Counted from the first letter of the stretch, positions 16,840 through 26,063 are shown. The stretch is 64,000 bases of DNA from Sutterella megalosphaeroides (GCF_003609995.1 NZ_AP018786.1:62001-126000), one strand, 5' to 3'. Notes: generated by a model not told the origin, from the sequence alone. A program made the numbers and translations.

Positions 16840-18279
16840 TTATTCCTTCTTCGATTCCGTCACGTCGTCGGAAGCGCGTTGTGCGGCCGATTTTTCACGT
16901 TCGGCTTCTCCGACGGCCCAACCGCCCCCGACGGCGCGGTAGAGCATGATGTAGTTGTTCGCGCGCTCGGCGCGGTTCGAGAGCTCCGTGTCTTCCGCAC
17001 CGAGCAGCGTTCGCTCGGTCGAAAGGACCATCGTGTAGTCGCCGATCCCGGCGTTGTATTCGAGCTTGGCGAGCGTTGCGGCCGAACGCGCGTGTTCGAC
17101 GGCGAGGCTCAGGTCGCGCGCGCGTCGCTGCGAGCTCTCGATCCCCGTCAGAGCGTTTTGCGTGTTCTCTAGAGCCGAGAGCAACACGGAGACGTAATTC
17201 GCGCGTTGCCGGTCGAGCTCGGCCGCGGCCGTTTCTTCGGCGGCGACGAGCGACCCCCAGTTGAGTACGGGGAGCGTCAGCGCGGCGGCGAGCCCCGCCA
17301 CGCCGGTGCCGCTCGCACCGAGCGCGCCCACGGTGGCCGCGTCCGTACCGATGTTCCCCGTCAATCCGAGGGTCGGGAACCAGTCGCTCTTCGCGCTTTT
17401 GAGCGTCAGAACCGCCCCTTCGAGCGAACGGAGCGCGCTGCGCACGTCGGGTCGGCGTTCGAGCAGTTCGGCGGGCATCATGACGCGCGCTCCGTCGGGC
17501 GGCACGGGAATCGCGCCCGAAGCGCCGAAATCCAGGGCGTCGACGGGCTGCGCCGTGAGGCGCGCCAGCGCGTTTTTGTACTGTTCGATGCTCGCTTCGA
17601 GTTGAGGCACCCGGGCGCGCGCGGACGCGAGCTGCGTGAGCGCGTCCTCGGCTTCGGAAGCACTCCCCATGCCGGCCCGGTACTGCCAGTCGGCGGTCTT
17701 GGCCGTCTCGGCGTAGTTGGCGATACTGCGGCGGGTGATCTCGAGACTCGCTTCGGCCGCGCGCATGTTGACGTACGCCTGTGCCGTTTCCGCGGCCACC
17801 ATTTCCCGCACGTCGGCGAGCGTCAGTTCGTACGCGCGCACGGACGCTTCTTCCGCAGAAGCGCTGAAGTAGCGCGATCCCGCAAGGTTCAGCGTCCACG
17901 AGCCCGAAAGCCCCGCGTCGTAGCCCGTCGTCGTGCGACCGTTCGCCCGGTGGCGATTCGTTCCCGCATTGAGTTCGGCCGTAGGCCAGAGCGCCGCGTT
18001 GGCTCGGGTGAGCGAGGCGCGGGCCGCGCGAAGATTCGCTTCCGCTCCGAGCACGTCGGTGTTGGCGGCCTGCGCGCGTTCGATCAGCGCGACGAGCACG
18101 GGATCGTTCCAGCGCGTCCAGAAGTCCCGGAAGCTCTCGATTTCACCCGTTTCGACGCCCGCGCTCCACGCGCTCGGCGTCACGTCCCGGGCGAGCTTGT
18201 CCGTGTCGGGAGGCGTCACGGCACAACCCGCGGCAAGCAGTGCCGCGAGCGCCGGGAGAACCAGTCGAGTTGTTGTCAT
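16840..18279 (-). CDS. Outer-membrane efflux lipoprotein (NodT/TolC family)
   Basis: A 479-residue outer-membrane channel. The lipobox LAAGC puts the lipidated cysteine at position 19, preceded by MTTTRLVLPALAAL. Two TolC-type repeats follow, each with long helices (for example LRAARASLTRANAALWP and TLAKLEYNAGIGDYTMVLST). This is the NodT subgroup. The ATG at 18279 fits the lipoprotein signal; earlier in-frame codons would bury it. It is the first gene of the four-gene efflux operon (channel, adaptor, ATPase, permease) and diverges from the two-component system. Confidence 0.9.
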   Translation of the reverse strand: MTTTRLVLPALAALLAAGCAVTPPDTDKLARDVTPSAWSAGVETGEIESFRDFWTRWNDPVLVALIERAQAANTDVLGAEANLRAARASLTRANAALWPTAELNAGTNRHRANGRTTTGYDAGLSGSWTLNLAGSRYFSASAEEASVRAYELTLADVREMVAAETAQAYVNMRAAEASLEITRRSIANYAETAKTADWQYRAGMGSASEAEDALTQLASARARVPQLEASIEQYKNALARLTAQPVDALDFGASGAIPVPPDGARVMMPAELLERRPDVRSALRSLEGAVLTLKSAKSDWFPTLGLTGNIGTDAATVGALGASGTGVAGLAAALTLPVLNWGSLVAAEETAAAELDRQRANYVSVLLSALENTQNALTGIESSQRRARDLSLAVEHARSAATLAKLEYNAGIGDYTMVLSTERTLLGAEDTELSNRAERANNYIMLYRAVGGGWAVGEAEREKSAAQRASDDVTESKKE

Positions 18280-18400
18280 GGTGTCCGAATATATCCTTAT
18301 GAGGCCGCCCGAAGCGTCTGCGGCCGTTTCCACACCTGCATTGTGCAATAGCGTTCCGTCAAGAAACCTTAGCCCTCGTTAAAGTTCCGACGGGCGAACG

Positions 18401-18427
18401 TAACAAAAAGCTCCGAACGCTTTGTTA
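18401..18427. promoter_or_regulatory. Inverted repeat in the efflux / two-component divergent region
   Basis: TAACAAA (18401-18407) and TTTGTTA (18421-18427) form a perfect 7-base dyad with a 13-base spacer, about two helical turns between half-site centres. A related CGTTAAAG lies at 18378. The position, midway between divergent promoters, suits the response regulator encoded next door. Binding is inferred. Confidence 0.4.
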
Positions 18428-18486
18428 AGATCTTCCGAAGACCCCAATCTCGTTCAAATTCCACCCGCATCTTTACATTGCTCGCC

Positions 18487-19194
18487 ATGGACAAAAAGCC
18501 CCGACGCATCCTGCTCGTCGACGACGACGTGGAGCTCGTCACTCTGCTTGTCGACTACCTCACCCTCGAAGGCTTCGAAGCGGAAGGCGCGAACGACGGC
18601 CCCGACGGTCTTCATCGACTCGCTCTGGGCGACTTCGACTTGGTCGTTCTCGACGTGATGATGCCCGGCATGAACGGCATCGACGTGCTGCGCGAAATCC
18701 GAAGCACGAACTCCGTGCCCGTTCTGATGCTCACCGCCAAGGGCGACCCGATCGAGCGCATCATCGGTCTGGAGCTCGGAGCCGACGACTACGTCGCCAA
18801 ACCCTGCCCGCCGCGCGAACTCGTCGCGCGCATCAACGCGATTCTGAGGCGCGCGAGCCGCTGGGGCACGCCGGGCATGCCCCTCTCGGCCGGTCCCCTC
18901 ACCATTTCGTCGACCTCCCGAACGGTCACGGCGAACGACCGCCCGATCGACCTGACGACGACCGAATTTTCGCTCCTTGAACTCCTCGCGCGTCAGATCG
19001 GCAAGCCCGTCCCGAAGGAAGACATCTACCCGCGCGTGCTCGGCCGCACGATGGGACCGTACGATCGCGCCATCGACGTGCACGTCTCCTCGGTTCGCCA
19101 CAAGCTCGCGGCCGTCGTCGGCAAAGCCGTCACGATCGACAGCATCCGCGGCATCGGCTACCAACTCGTCGTCCATCCCGACGTCCCCGCATAA
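18487..19194 (+). CDS. OmpR/CpxR-family response regulator
   Basis: A 235-residue regulator. The receiver domain has the acidic pocket at 12-14 (VDDD), phospho-acceptor Asp56 in VVLDVMMPG and Lys85 in LTAKG. A winged-helix output domain (about 130-230) ends IRGIGYQLV, typical of the OmpR class. Of OmpR-type regulators it resembles CpxR most. The ATG at 18487 is used; a TTG three codons earlier is possible, and there is no strong Shine-Dalgarno for either. The partner kinase starts 36 bases downstream. Divergence from the efflux operon suggests it controls that pump. Confidence 0.9.
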   Translation: MDKKPRRILLVDDDVELVTLLVDYLTLEGFEAEGANDGPDGLHRLALGDFDLVVLDVMMPGMNGIDVLREIRSTNSVPVLMLTAKGDPIERIIGLELGADDYVAKPCPPRELVARINAILRRASRWGTPGMPLSAGPLTISSTSRTVTANDRPIDLTTTEFSLLELLARQIGKPVPKEDIYPRVLGRTMGPYDRAIDVHVSSVRHKLAAVVGKAVTIDSIRGIGYQLVVHPDVPA

Positions 19195-19230
19195 GCGCTT
19201 CGCGCGCGTTTCGGCCCGAGGTCCGCACTC

Positions 19231-20640
19231 ATGTACTTGCGTCCTTCGTTTCGCAGCCTCTTTTGGAGGCTTTTCGCGGGCCTCACGGTCGTGATCCTCG
19301 CAACCGCCGCACTCGTTTCCGTGACGGCGTACCTCACCCGCAAGCAGGACTTCGGCATCGGAACGATCGACTGGCGCGTGAGCGGCCAAAAGTCGGTTGA
19401 AACGGCGCTTCTCGCCTACCGATACGGGGGCGAAGCCGGGCTCGTCGACTGGCTGACGAGTCCCTCGAACCACAATCCGACGGTGTATCTGCTCGCCGAA
19501 AACGGGCGGGAGCTGAGCGGGCGCCCCGTGCCGCAACTCGCGCTCGAGATGCTCGCCGCTCTGAAGGAAGAGGGGCGGCTCCCCGCCAACGAATCCGACG
19601 AAGGGGCCGTGCGTACGATCGAAATCGCCGGCCACCCCTACATGGTGTTCGCAACGCGCACGAACCCGATCCCTCTCAAAATCCGTTTTTTCCCGGGGCA
19701 GCTGCGCGGGCTTCCTCTGGTCCTCATCGGCCTCTTGACGACCCTCATCGTCTTCGGCGTCGCCTGGGTGCTCGCGCTCTACTACACCCGTCCCCTGCGG
19801 CGGCTCGATCAGGCGATGGAACGCTTCTCGCTCGGCGAATTGAAGACCCGCGTCGAAGCGAGCATCGGGCCCGCGGACGACGAAATCGCCACGCTTGCCC
19901 GCGTGTTCGACCAAATGGCCGAACGCATCGAAGGACTCATCGAGAGGCAACGCCGTCTCTTTCACGACGTGAGCCACGAAGTGCGCAGTCCCCTCGCCCG
20001 CATCGACGTAGCGCTCGCACTGGCGCGACGCGACCCGGCGCGCGTCGCCCCGAGTCTGGACCGCATCGAAAAGGAAGTCGCCTCCATCGATCGGCTGATC
20101 GAGGCGCTCCTTACTTACGCGCGTCTCGAAAACAACGCCGAGTTGCACGAAGCCCCCGTCGACGTCGAAGCGCTCCTCCGCGAAGCGGGCGACAACGCGC
20201 GCTTCGAAGCCGAGACCCGAGCCGTACGCGTCGAGACGAACTGGGGGTCGAGCCTTCTCGAAGGCGCCGAGCTGCTCGGCGACGGTCCCGCGCTTCTGCG
20301 CGCGATCGACAACGTCGTGCGCAACGCCATTCGCTTCACGCCCGAAGAGGGCGTACTCGCACTCGAAGCGCAATGGCACGATCGAACGCTCGTTCTTCTC
20401 TGCCGGGACGAAGGCCCCGGCGTGCCGCCCGAAGAGCTCCCCGATCTCTTTCGCCCCTTCGTTCGGGGCAAGCGCGAATCGACCGGTACGGGGTTCGGCC
20501 TCGGGCTTGCGATCGCGCAAAAGTGCGTCGAAGCCCACAAGGGGCGCCTCGAAGCCTCCAACCGCACCGACGGTCGCACGGGCCTCGTCGTACGCTTCAC
20601 GCTCCCCCTTGAGCGGGCGCCCCGACAGAGCACATCCTGA
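19231..20640 (+). CDS. CpxA-like sensor histidine kinase
   Basis: A 469-residue inner-membrane kinase. Two membrane helices (about 12-34 and 161-184) flank a periplasmic sensor domain of about 125 residues. A HAMP linker follows, then the phospho-acceptor His249 in FHDVSHEVRSPLAR, the N box DNVVRNAIRFTP, and G boxes DEGPGVP and GTGFGLGLAI. The HAMP and H-box sequence resembles CpxA. It probably phosphorylates the regulator encoded just upstream. The sensed signal is unknown; envelope stress is likely from the family and the linked efflux pump. Confidence 0.9.
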   Translation: MYLRPSFRSLFWRLFAGLTVVILATAALVSVTAYLTRKQDFGIGTIDWRVSGQKSVETALLAYRYGGEAGLVDWLTSPSNHNPTVYLLAENGRELSGRPVPQLALEMLAALKEEGRLPANESDEGAVRTIEIAGHPYMVFATRTNPIPLKIRFFPGQLRGLPLVLIGLLTTLIVFGVAWVLALYYTRPLRRLDQAMERFSLGELKTRVEASIGPADDEIATLARVFDQMAERIEGLIERQRRLFHDVSHEVRSPLARIDVALALARRDPARVAPSLDRIEKEVASIDRLIEALLTYARLENNAELHEAPVDVEALLREAGDNARFEAETRAVRVETNWGSSLLEGAELLGDGPALLRAIDNVVRNAIRFTPEEGVLALEAQWHDRTLVLLCRDEGPGVPPEELPDLFRPFVRGKRESTGTGFGLGLAIAQKCVEAHKGRLEASNRTDGRTGLVVRFTLPLERAPRQSTS

Positions 20641-20786
20641 CGAGTCTCTCACCGTTCGCACGCGCGGCGCAAGACTTGCAAACCGCATCTGCGATCTTCG
20701 TCAACCCCGTAGTCCTTCTCATGGTCGAACCGTTCGCACAGGCGCAGAATGGTTGAACACGCTTCATCGACTTGAGGAGGATGATC

Positions 20787-22838
20787 ATGAGCAACTACCT
20801 CACGGAAAACCTTCGTACCCTAGCGTTGGTAGGACACGGCTCCTGCGGCAAAACGTCGCTGATCGAAGCCATGCTCTACCGCTCCGGCATGATTCCCGAG
20901 CTCGGCACCGTCGAGAAAGGGAACACGATGTGCGACAACGATCCGCTTGAAAAGCAGGTGGGTCACTCGGTGCGTCTGGCCGTCGCCCACATCGATACGG
21001 CCATGCCCGACCTCACTCCGGTTCGCATCCACGTGCTCGACACCCCGGGGTACTCGGACTACCTCGGTCAGGACCTCTCGGCGCTCGACGCCGTCAAATC
21101 CGTGGCTGCGGTCGTCGACGCGACGCAAGGCGTCGAAATGCTCACGCGCCGCATGATGCAGGCCGCCAAGGACCGCAACCTCTGCCGCATGATCGTCGTC
21201 AACAAGTTCGAAGATCCCAATGCGGACCTCGTCGGGCTGCTGAAGGAAATGCAGGAAATCTGGGGGCCGGGCGTCCTTCCCATCAACCTGCCGACCAAGA
21301 ACCGCACCCGCGTGATCGACTGCTTCGACCGCGACGAAGGCGACGCGGACATCATGAGCGTCGAAGAAGTTCACCGCGCGTTCATTGAAAAAATCGTCGA
21401 AGAAGACGACGCGATGCTCGAGCGCTACCTCGAAGAAGGGAACGTCGACCCGCGTCTTTTGCATCCGCTCGTCACGAAGGCGCTGCGCGAAGGACACGTG
21501 ATTCCGGTGTGCTTCGTCTCCGCGAAGAACCTCATCGGCATCCGCGACTTCATGAAGGTGATCATCCGCCATCTGCCGAGTCCGGCCGAAGCCAACGACG
21601 CGCTCTTTCTCAATGCCGACGGCACGCCCTTCGTGACGAAGCCCGACAAGGATCTGCCCGTCGTCGCTCAGGTCTTCAAGATCGTGAACGATCCCTACAT
21701 CGGCAAAATCGGCGTCTTCCGCGTGCATCAGGGCACGATCACGAAGGATTCCGTCCTCTACGTCGACGACGAGAAAAAGCCCGTCAAGGCCGCTCACCCG
21801 CTCATCCTGCAGGGCAAGAACACGGCCGAAACGGATCGCCTCTCGCCCGGGGACATCGGCGCTCTCGCGAAGATCGACGAACTCTGCTACGGCTCCGTCA
21901 TCCACGGCGATCCGGCGCTCACGGGCGTGCACATGCGTCCGATCGACTTCCCGAAGCCCATGTACGGCCTTGCGGTGAAGCCCGCGCGCCGAGGCGACGA
22001 AAGCCGCATGAGCGAAGTGCTCGCCAAGATGCAGTCGGAAGATCCGACGATGGCGGTCGACCACGACACGGTGCTCAACGAAACCGTCATCCGGGGCTTG
22101 ACCGACATGCACGTGCGCTCGATTCTCGACCGCATGAAGATCAACTTCAAGCTCGAAGTCGAAACCGCCGCGCCCTCGATTCCGTATCGGGAAACCGTCT
22201 CGGCGCCCGCCGAAGGGCACGCCCGCCACAAGAAGCAGACGGGCGGTGCGGGTCAGTTCGGCGAAGTCTATCTGCGCATCGCGCCTCTGCCGCGCGGCGC
22301 CGGGTTCGAGTTCGTCGACGAGGTGAAGGGGGGCGCCATCCCCTACAACCTCATTCCCGCCGTTGAAAAGGGCGTTCGCGAAGTGCTCGACACGGGCTTC
22401 GTTGCGGGCTACCCCATCCAGGACGTGCGCGTCACGGTCTACGACGGCAAGAGCCACCCCGTGGACTCGAAGGAAGTGGCCTTCGTCTCCGCGGGCCGCA
22501 AGGCTTTCCTCGACGCCCTCGCGAAGTCCGAACCTCAGGTGCTCGAACCGATCGTCCGACTCGAAATCACCGCCCCCGAATCCTACATGGGCGACATCGT
22601 CGGCGACCTCTCGAGCCGCCGCGGCCAGGTGAGCGGCACGGAAAACCTGCCGGGCGGGCTCATGGTGATTCTCGGCACCGCGCCGCTCTCGGAACTCGAC
22701 GGCTACGCCACGCGACTCCACGCGATCACGCAGGGTACGGGCGCCTGGTCGATGGAACTTGAAGCCTATCAGCCCGTTCCCGCCCAGAAACAGGCCGAAC
22801 TCGCGTCGAAATTCCAACGCAAAGACGAGGAGGACTGA
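20787..22838 (+). CDS. Elongation factor G-like GTPase (EF-G paralogue)
   Basis: A 683-residue translational GTPase of EF-G architecture (G domain, domain II, III, IV, V). The P-loop is GHGSCGKTS (16-24), unlike the AHIDAGKTT of housekeeping EF-G. G3 is DTPGY (85-89) rather than DTPGH. G4 is NKFE (139-142) where NKxD is expected, an unusual change at the guanine-specificity residue. Domains IV and V are present (GQFGEVYLRIAPL, GAWSMELEAYQPVP). These features fit the EF-G-like group whose role is not settled. The ATG at 20787 follows GAGGAGG by 6 bases; an ATG at 20781 abuts the Shine-Dalgarno. It is monocistronic. Confidence 0.85.
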   Translation: MSNYLTENLRTLALVGHGSCGKTSLIEAMLYRSGMIPELGTVEKGNTMCDNDPLEKQVGHSVRLAVAHIDTAMPDLTPVRIHVLDTPGYSDYLGQDLSALDAVKSVAAVVDATQGVEMLTRRMMQAAKDRNLCRMIVVNKFEDPNADLVGLLKEMQEIWGPGVLPINLPTKNRTRVIDCFDRDEGDADIMSVEEVHRAFIEKIVEEDDAMLERYLEEGNVDPRLLHPLVTKALREGHVIPVCFVSAKNLIGIRDFMKVIIRHLPSPAEANDALFLNADGTPFVTKPDKDLPVVAQVFKIVNDPYIGKIGVFRVHQGTITKDSVLYVDDEKKPVKAAHPLILQGKNTAETDRLSPGDIGALAKIDELCYGSVIHGDPALTGVHMRPIDFPKPMYGLAVKPARRGDESRMSEVLAKMQSEDPTMAVDHDTVLNETVIRGLTDMHVRSILDRMKINFKLEVETAAPSIPYRETVSAPAEGHARHKKQTGGAGQFGEVYLRIAPLPRGAGFEFVDEVKGGAIPYNLIPAVEKGVREVLDTGFVAGYPIQDVRVTVYDGKSHPVDSKEVAFVSAGRKAFLDALAKSEPQVLEPIVRLEITAPESYMGDIVGDLSSRRGQVSGTENLPGGLMVILGTAPLSELDGYATRLHAITQGTGAWSMELEAYQPVPAQKQAELASKFQRKDEED

Positions 22839-22849
22839 GTTGCACGGTT

Positions 22850-22919
22850 GTTCGGGGCGCCGCGCGCCGCCCCGAACGACGCACGGGACGCGCCGGGGCA
22901 ATCATCTCCGGCGCGTTTT
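22850..22919 (+). terminator. Double hairpin terminator after the EF-G-like gene
   Basis: A first stem GTTCGGGGCG/CGCCCCGAAC (22850-22877) is followed by a second, CGCCGG/CCGGCG (about 22890-22915), ending GTTTTC. The second hairpin fits an intrinsic terminator, although the T run is short. Confidence 0.6.
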
Positions 22920-22922
22920 CCG

Positions 22923-22928
22923 TATAAT
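22923..22928 (+). promoter_or_regulatory. Candidate -10 (TATAAT) for fmdB
   Basis: A perfect TATAAT hexamer sits right after the preceding terminator and 50 bases before fmdB. The bases 17-18 upstream do not resemble TTGACA, so the promoter is either weak or activator-dependent. Confidence 0.5.
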
Positions 22929-22978
22929 CGGCAGTTCTCACTGGTTCCATGCGGGGCGCTTCGCCGCCCCAGAAAAAG

Positions 22979-23203
22979 ATGCCGATTTACGCTTATAAAT
23001 GCGCCTCCTGCGGGTTCGAAAAGGACTTCCTGCAGAAGATGAGCGACAAGCCCCTGACGACCTGCCCGAAGTGCGGCAAGGACACGTTCCGCAAAGAGCT
23101 CTCCGCTCCTGGGTTCGAGCTCAAGGGGAACGGTTGGGCCGCCACCGACTTCAACGGCGGCCACAAGGCGTTGCCCGCTTCGCACGCCAAACCCGGTAAG
23201 TGA
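22979..23203 (+). CDS. FmdB-family small zinc-ribbon protein
   Basis: A 74-residue protein beginning MPIYAYKC, the standard N-terminus of the FmdB/CxxC_CxxC_SSSS family. Zinc ligands are C8/C11 and C29/C32. The conserved tail GFELKGNGWAATDF follows. The family was named for a formamidase-regulator gene but its general role is unknown. In many betaproteobacteria it precedes a DUF502 gene and aspS, as here. The ATG at 22979 is preferred over upstream in-frame codons because families start exactly there. Confidence 0.9.
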   Translation: MPIYAYKCASCGFEKDFLQKMSDKPLTTCPKCGKDTFRKELSAPGFELKGNGWAATDFNGGHKALPASHAKPGK

Positions 23204-23223
23204 CGCCCTTCGGGGAGTCTCCG

Positions 23224-23272
23224 AAAGCCGCGTTCATCGCGCCGTGAAGAGCGCCGAAACGCGGCTTTTTTC
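23224..23272 (+). terminator. Terminator between fmdB and the DUF502 gene
   Basis: AAAGCCGCGTT (23224-23234) pairs perfectly with AACGCGGCTTT (23258-23268), followed by more T residues. The loop is long (23 bases). It ends 16 bases before the next ATG, so part of fmdB transcription may stop here. Confidence 0.6.
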
Positions 23273-23288
23273 TTGTTTGCTCGCCTCA

Positions 23289-23921
23289 ATGCTTAAAAAA
23301 TACTTCACCGCCGGGCTCCTGCTCTGGATCCCGCTCGCCGTCACCTTCTGGGTGCTCGAAACCATCATCCGCTGGAGCGACTCGATCGTCGAAGCGCTGC
23401 CCCCGCACCTGCGTCCCGACGCGTTCATCGGCATGCACGTCCCGGGGATCGGCCTCGTGATGGCGGCCGTCGCCGTGTTCGTCACGGGCATCCTCGCGGC
23501 GAACTTCATCGGCCAGTGGGTGCTGCGCCTCTGGGAGGCGTTCCTCAACCGCATTCCCCTCGTGCGCCCGCTCTACTCGGGCGCCAAGCAGATCACCTCG
23601 ACCCTGCTTTCCGATCAGACGGAAAGCTTCAAGGAGGTCGTGCTCATCGAATTCCCCAACAAGGGCCAGTGGACCTACGGCTTCACCGTGTCGACCCCCT
23701 CGGAGGCCACGCGCGCGACGCTCGACATGCCGGACCTCGTCACGGTCTACGTGCCCACGGCTCCGAACCCCACGTCGGGCTACGTGGTGATGACCCGCCG
23801 CTCGGCTCTGCATCCCTCCCACGTGACGGTCGACGAAGCGCTGAAATTCCACCTCTCTCTCGGCGTCATGACGCCTTCCGGAACCTCCAAATCGGAGGCG
23901 GAACCGACCAAGAAAAGCTAA
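23289..23921 (+). CDS. DUF502 membrane protein
   Basis: A 210-residue membrane protein of the DUF502 family, function unknown. Two membrane segments are clear: residues 5-25 (FTAGLLLWIPLAVTFWVLET) and about 58-80 (GIGLVMAAVAVFVTGILAAN). The conserved block IPLVRPLYSGAKQI follows, then a soluble C-terminal domain with PNPTSGYVVM. The ATG at 23289 gives the usual N-terminus; a GTG at 23244 lies inside the preceding terminator hairpin and is rejected. Linkage to fmdB and aspS is conserved in betaproteobacteria. Confidence 0.88.
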   Translation: MLKKYFTAGLLLWIPLAVTFWVLETIIRWSDSIVEALPPHLRPDAFIGMHVPGIGLVMAAVAVFVTGILAANFIGQWVLRLWEAFLNRIPLVRPLYSGAKQITSTLLSDQTESFKEVVLIEFPNKGQWTYGFTVSTPSEATRATLDMPDLVTVYVPTAPNPTSGYVVMTRRSALHPSHVTVDEALKFHLSLGVMTPSGTSKSEAEPTKKS

Positions 23922-24108
23922 TAGCGCTACACTTGCCGTCATGTGCGTGCCTTCGGCACGCGGCACCGAAACCACGAAGAGCCGCCGAGGCGCCCGGCGC
24001 GACCGAGGCGGCCCAGAACACCATTGACGCGAAGGCGGTCTCCGCCTCAACGTTTCCATTTCGTCCCGCACCGTTCTTTCCCGGCGGTGCATTTTTCTCG
24101 GAGCAACT

Positions 24109-25920
24109 ATGCGTACCGTGTACTCTGGCTTGGTCGACGAGTCCTTCATCGGCCAGACTGTGACTCTCTACGGCTGGGCTCATCGTCGTCGCGACCACGG
24201 CGGCGTGATCTTCATCGACCTGCGCGACCGCGAAGGTCTCGTTCAGGTCGTCTGCGACCCGGACCGTCCGGAAGTCTTCGCCACCGCCGACAAGTGCCGC
24301 AACGAATACTGCCTGAAGGTGGTCGGTCTCGTTCGCGCTCGTCCGGAAGGCACGAAGAACGACAACCTCATCTCGGGCGGCGTCGAAGTGCTCTGCCACG
24401 AGCTTGAAATCCTCAACGCCTCGGTTACGCCTCCGTTCCACCTCGACGACGAAAACCTCTCGGAAACGACGCGCCTCACGTACCGCGTGCTCGACCTGCG
24501 TCGTCCCCAGATGCAGAAGAACCTCCGCCTGCGCTACCGCGCCGCGATGGCCTTCCGCAAGTACCTCGACAGCCACGGCTTCATCGACATCGAAACGCCG
24601 ATGCTCACCCGTTCGACCCCCGAAGGCGCCCGCGACTACCTCGTGCCCTCGCGCGTTCAGGACGGTTGCTTCTACGCTCTGCCGCAGTCGCCCCAGCTCT
24701 TCAAGCAGCTTCTGATGATGGCCGGGTTCGACCGCTACTACCAGATCGTGAAGTGCTTCCGCGACGAAGACCTCCGTGCGGACCGTCAGCCCGAATTCAC
24801 CCAGGTCGATATCGAAACGTCCTTCCTCAGCATGGACGAAATCCGCGCCATCATGGAAGACCTGATGCGCACGGTCTTCAAGGAAGTGCTCGACGTCGAA
24901 CTCGCCAACCCCTTCCCCGTCATGCAGTGGGACGACGCCATGGCCAAGTACGGCTCCGACAAGCCGGACCTGCGCGTCAACCTCCAGCTCGTCGAAGTCA
25001 CCGACATCGTCGCGGACTCGCAGTTCAAGGTCTTCTCGGGCGTGAAGTCCCTGCACAACGGCAAGGTCGTCGCTCTGCGCGTCCCGGGCGCCTGCACGAT
25101 GCCGCGCTCCGAAATCGACGCCTACACCGAATTCGTCAAGATCTACGGCGCCAAGGGCCTCGCCTACATCAAGGTCAATGAAGCCGCCCGCGGTCGCGAA
25201 GGCCTCCAGAGCCCGATCGTCAAGAACCTCTCCGACGACGAACTCGCCCAGATCATCGCCCGCACGGGTGCCAAGGACGGCGACGTCATCTTCTTCGGCG
25301 CCGACAAGGCCAAGATCGTTTGGGACAGCCTCGGCGCTCTGCGTCTCAAGATCGGTCACTCCGAATTCGGCAAGTCGACCGGCCTCTTCACGCCGGGCTG
25401 GCAGCCCCTCTGGGTCGTCAACTTCCCGATGTTCGAATACTCGGAAGAAGACCAGCGCTGGGTTTCCTGCCACCATCCGTTCACCTGCCCCCTGGACGGC
25501 CACGAAGACAAGCTCCTCACGGATCCGGAACACTGCTACGCCAAGGCCTACGACATGGTCCTGAACGGCTGGGAAGTGGGCGGCGGCTCCATCCGCATCC
25601 ACCGTGAAGAAGTGCAGGAAAAGGTCTTCGAAGCCCTCAAGATCGGCAAGGAAGAAGCCCGTCAGAAGTTCGGCTTCCTGCTCGACGCTCTGCAGTTCGG
25701 CGCGCCTCCCCACGGCGGCATCGCCTTCGGGCTCGACCGCATCGCCACGATGATGTGCGGCGCCGATTCGATCCGCGACGTGATCGCGTTCCCGAAGACG
25801 CAGCGCGCCCAGTGTCTGCTCACGCAGGCCCCGGCCCCCGTCGAAGAAAAGCAGTTGCGCGAACTGCACATCCGTCTGCGCAACGAGCCCAAGAAGGAAC
25901 ACGATATCGCCGGGCAATAA
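24109..25920 (+). CDS. aspS: Aspartyl-tRNA synthetase
   Basis: A 603-residue class IIb synthetase that charges tRNA-Asp (possibly also tRNA-Asn, since the long bacterial type can be non-discriminating). The OB-fold anticodon-binding domain (1-110, [15 protein letters not shown]) precedes the catalytic core: motif 1 near 140-175, motif 2 [14 protein letters not shown] (about 222-235), the inserted GAD domain (about 290-420), and motif 3 GIAFGLDRI (about 540-548). Length is normal (about 590-600). Codons are strongly biased, as in highly expressed genes. A GGAG lies 6 bases before the ATG. The 187-base leader holds small hairpins but no clear attenuator. Confidence 0.97.
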   Translation: MRTVYSGLVDESFIGQTVTLYGWAHRRRDHGGVIFIDLRDREGLVQVVCDPDRPEVFATADKCRNEYCLKVVGLVRARPEGTKNDNLISGGVEVLCHELEILNASVTPPFHLDDENLSETTRLTYRVLDLRRPQMQKNLRLRYRAAMAFRKYLDSHGFIDIETPMLTRSTPEGARDYLVPSRVQDGCFYALPQSPQLFKQLLMMAGFDRYYQIVKCFRDEDLRADRQPEFTQVDIETSFLSMDEIRAIMEDLMRTVFKEVLDVELANPFPVMQWDDAMAKYGSDKPDLRVNLQLVEVTDIVADSQFKVFSGVKSLHNGKVVALRVPGACTMPRSEIDAYTEFVKIYGAKGLAYIKVNEAARGREGLQSPIVKNLSDDELAQIIARTGAKDGDVIFFGADKAKIVWDSLGALRLKIGHSEFGKSTGLFTPGWQPLWVVNFPMFEYSEEDQRWVSCHHPFTCPLDGHEDKLLTDPEHCYAKAYDMVLNGWEVGGGSIRIHREEVQEKVFEALKIGKEEARQKFGFLLDALQFGAPPHGGIAFGLDRIATMMCGADSIRDVIAFPKTQRAQCLLTQAPAPVEEKQLRELHIRLRNEPKKEHDIAGQ

Positions 25921-25931
25921 TTCTCGACTTG

Positions 25932-25940
25932 TGTTATACT
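25932..25940 (+). promoter_or_regulatory. Candidate extended -10 promoter (TGTTATACT) after aspS
   Basis: TGTTATACT matches the extended -10 form TGnTATAAT with one change. It begins 12 bases after the aspS stop. No -35 is visible, as allowed for extended -10 promoters. A start near 25947 would make a roughly 100-base RNA ending at the terminator. Confidence 0.45.
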
Positions 25941-25946
25941 AACTAC

Positions 25947-26049
25947 CCCTAGACGTTTTGACGGTTTTCCGTCAAGGCGTCCGGAGGAAAACCGGTTCTT
26001 TCTCCACTAGATCGGGCATTAAACGGAGAGAGAACCGGTTTTATTTTTT
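25947..26049 (+). ncRNA. Candidate small RNA or structured aspS 3-prime end: two long hairpins
   Basis: Two strong hairpins follow aspS. The first is a 13-base stem (25952-25964 with 25969-25981, two G-U pairs) capped by TTTT. The second is an 18-base stem (25988-26005 with 26025-26042) with a 19-base loop, then ATTTTTT. Preceded by an extended -10 box, this could be a roughly 103-base independent RNA. The simpler reading is a processed 3-prime end of the aspS message. I cannot match it to a known RNA family. Confidence 0.4.
25988..26049. terminator. Very strong terminator between aspS and the primase gene
   Basis: AAAACCGGTTCT (25988-25999) pairs with AGAACCGGTTTT (26031-26042) and the stem extends six more pairs inward. 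It is followed by ATTTTTT on the + strand. On the - strand the stem is followed by TTTTCC, so it may also end the converging primase transcript. Confidence 0.85.
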
Positions 26050-26063
26050 CTCCCTCCGCGATT

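Noticed and set aside
18454-22901. Very long antisense reading frames, for example 18454-20688 and 20820-22901 on the - strand
   Set aside because: They lie opposite clear genes (two-component system, EF-G-like), have no recognisable domains and follow the codon pattern of the sense strand; high GC commonly creates such frames.
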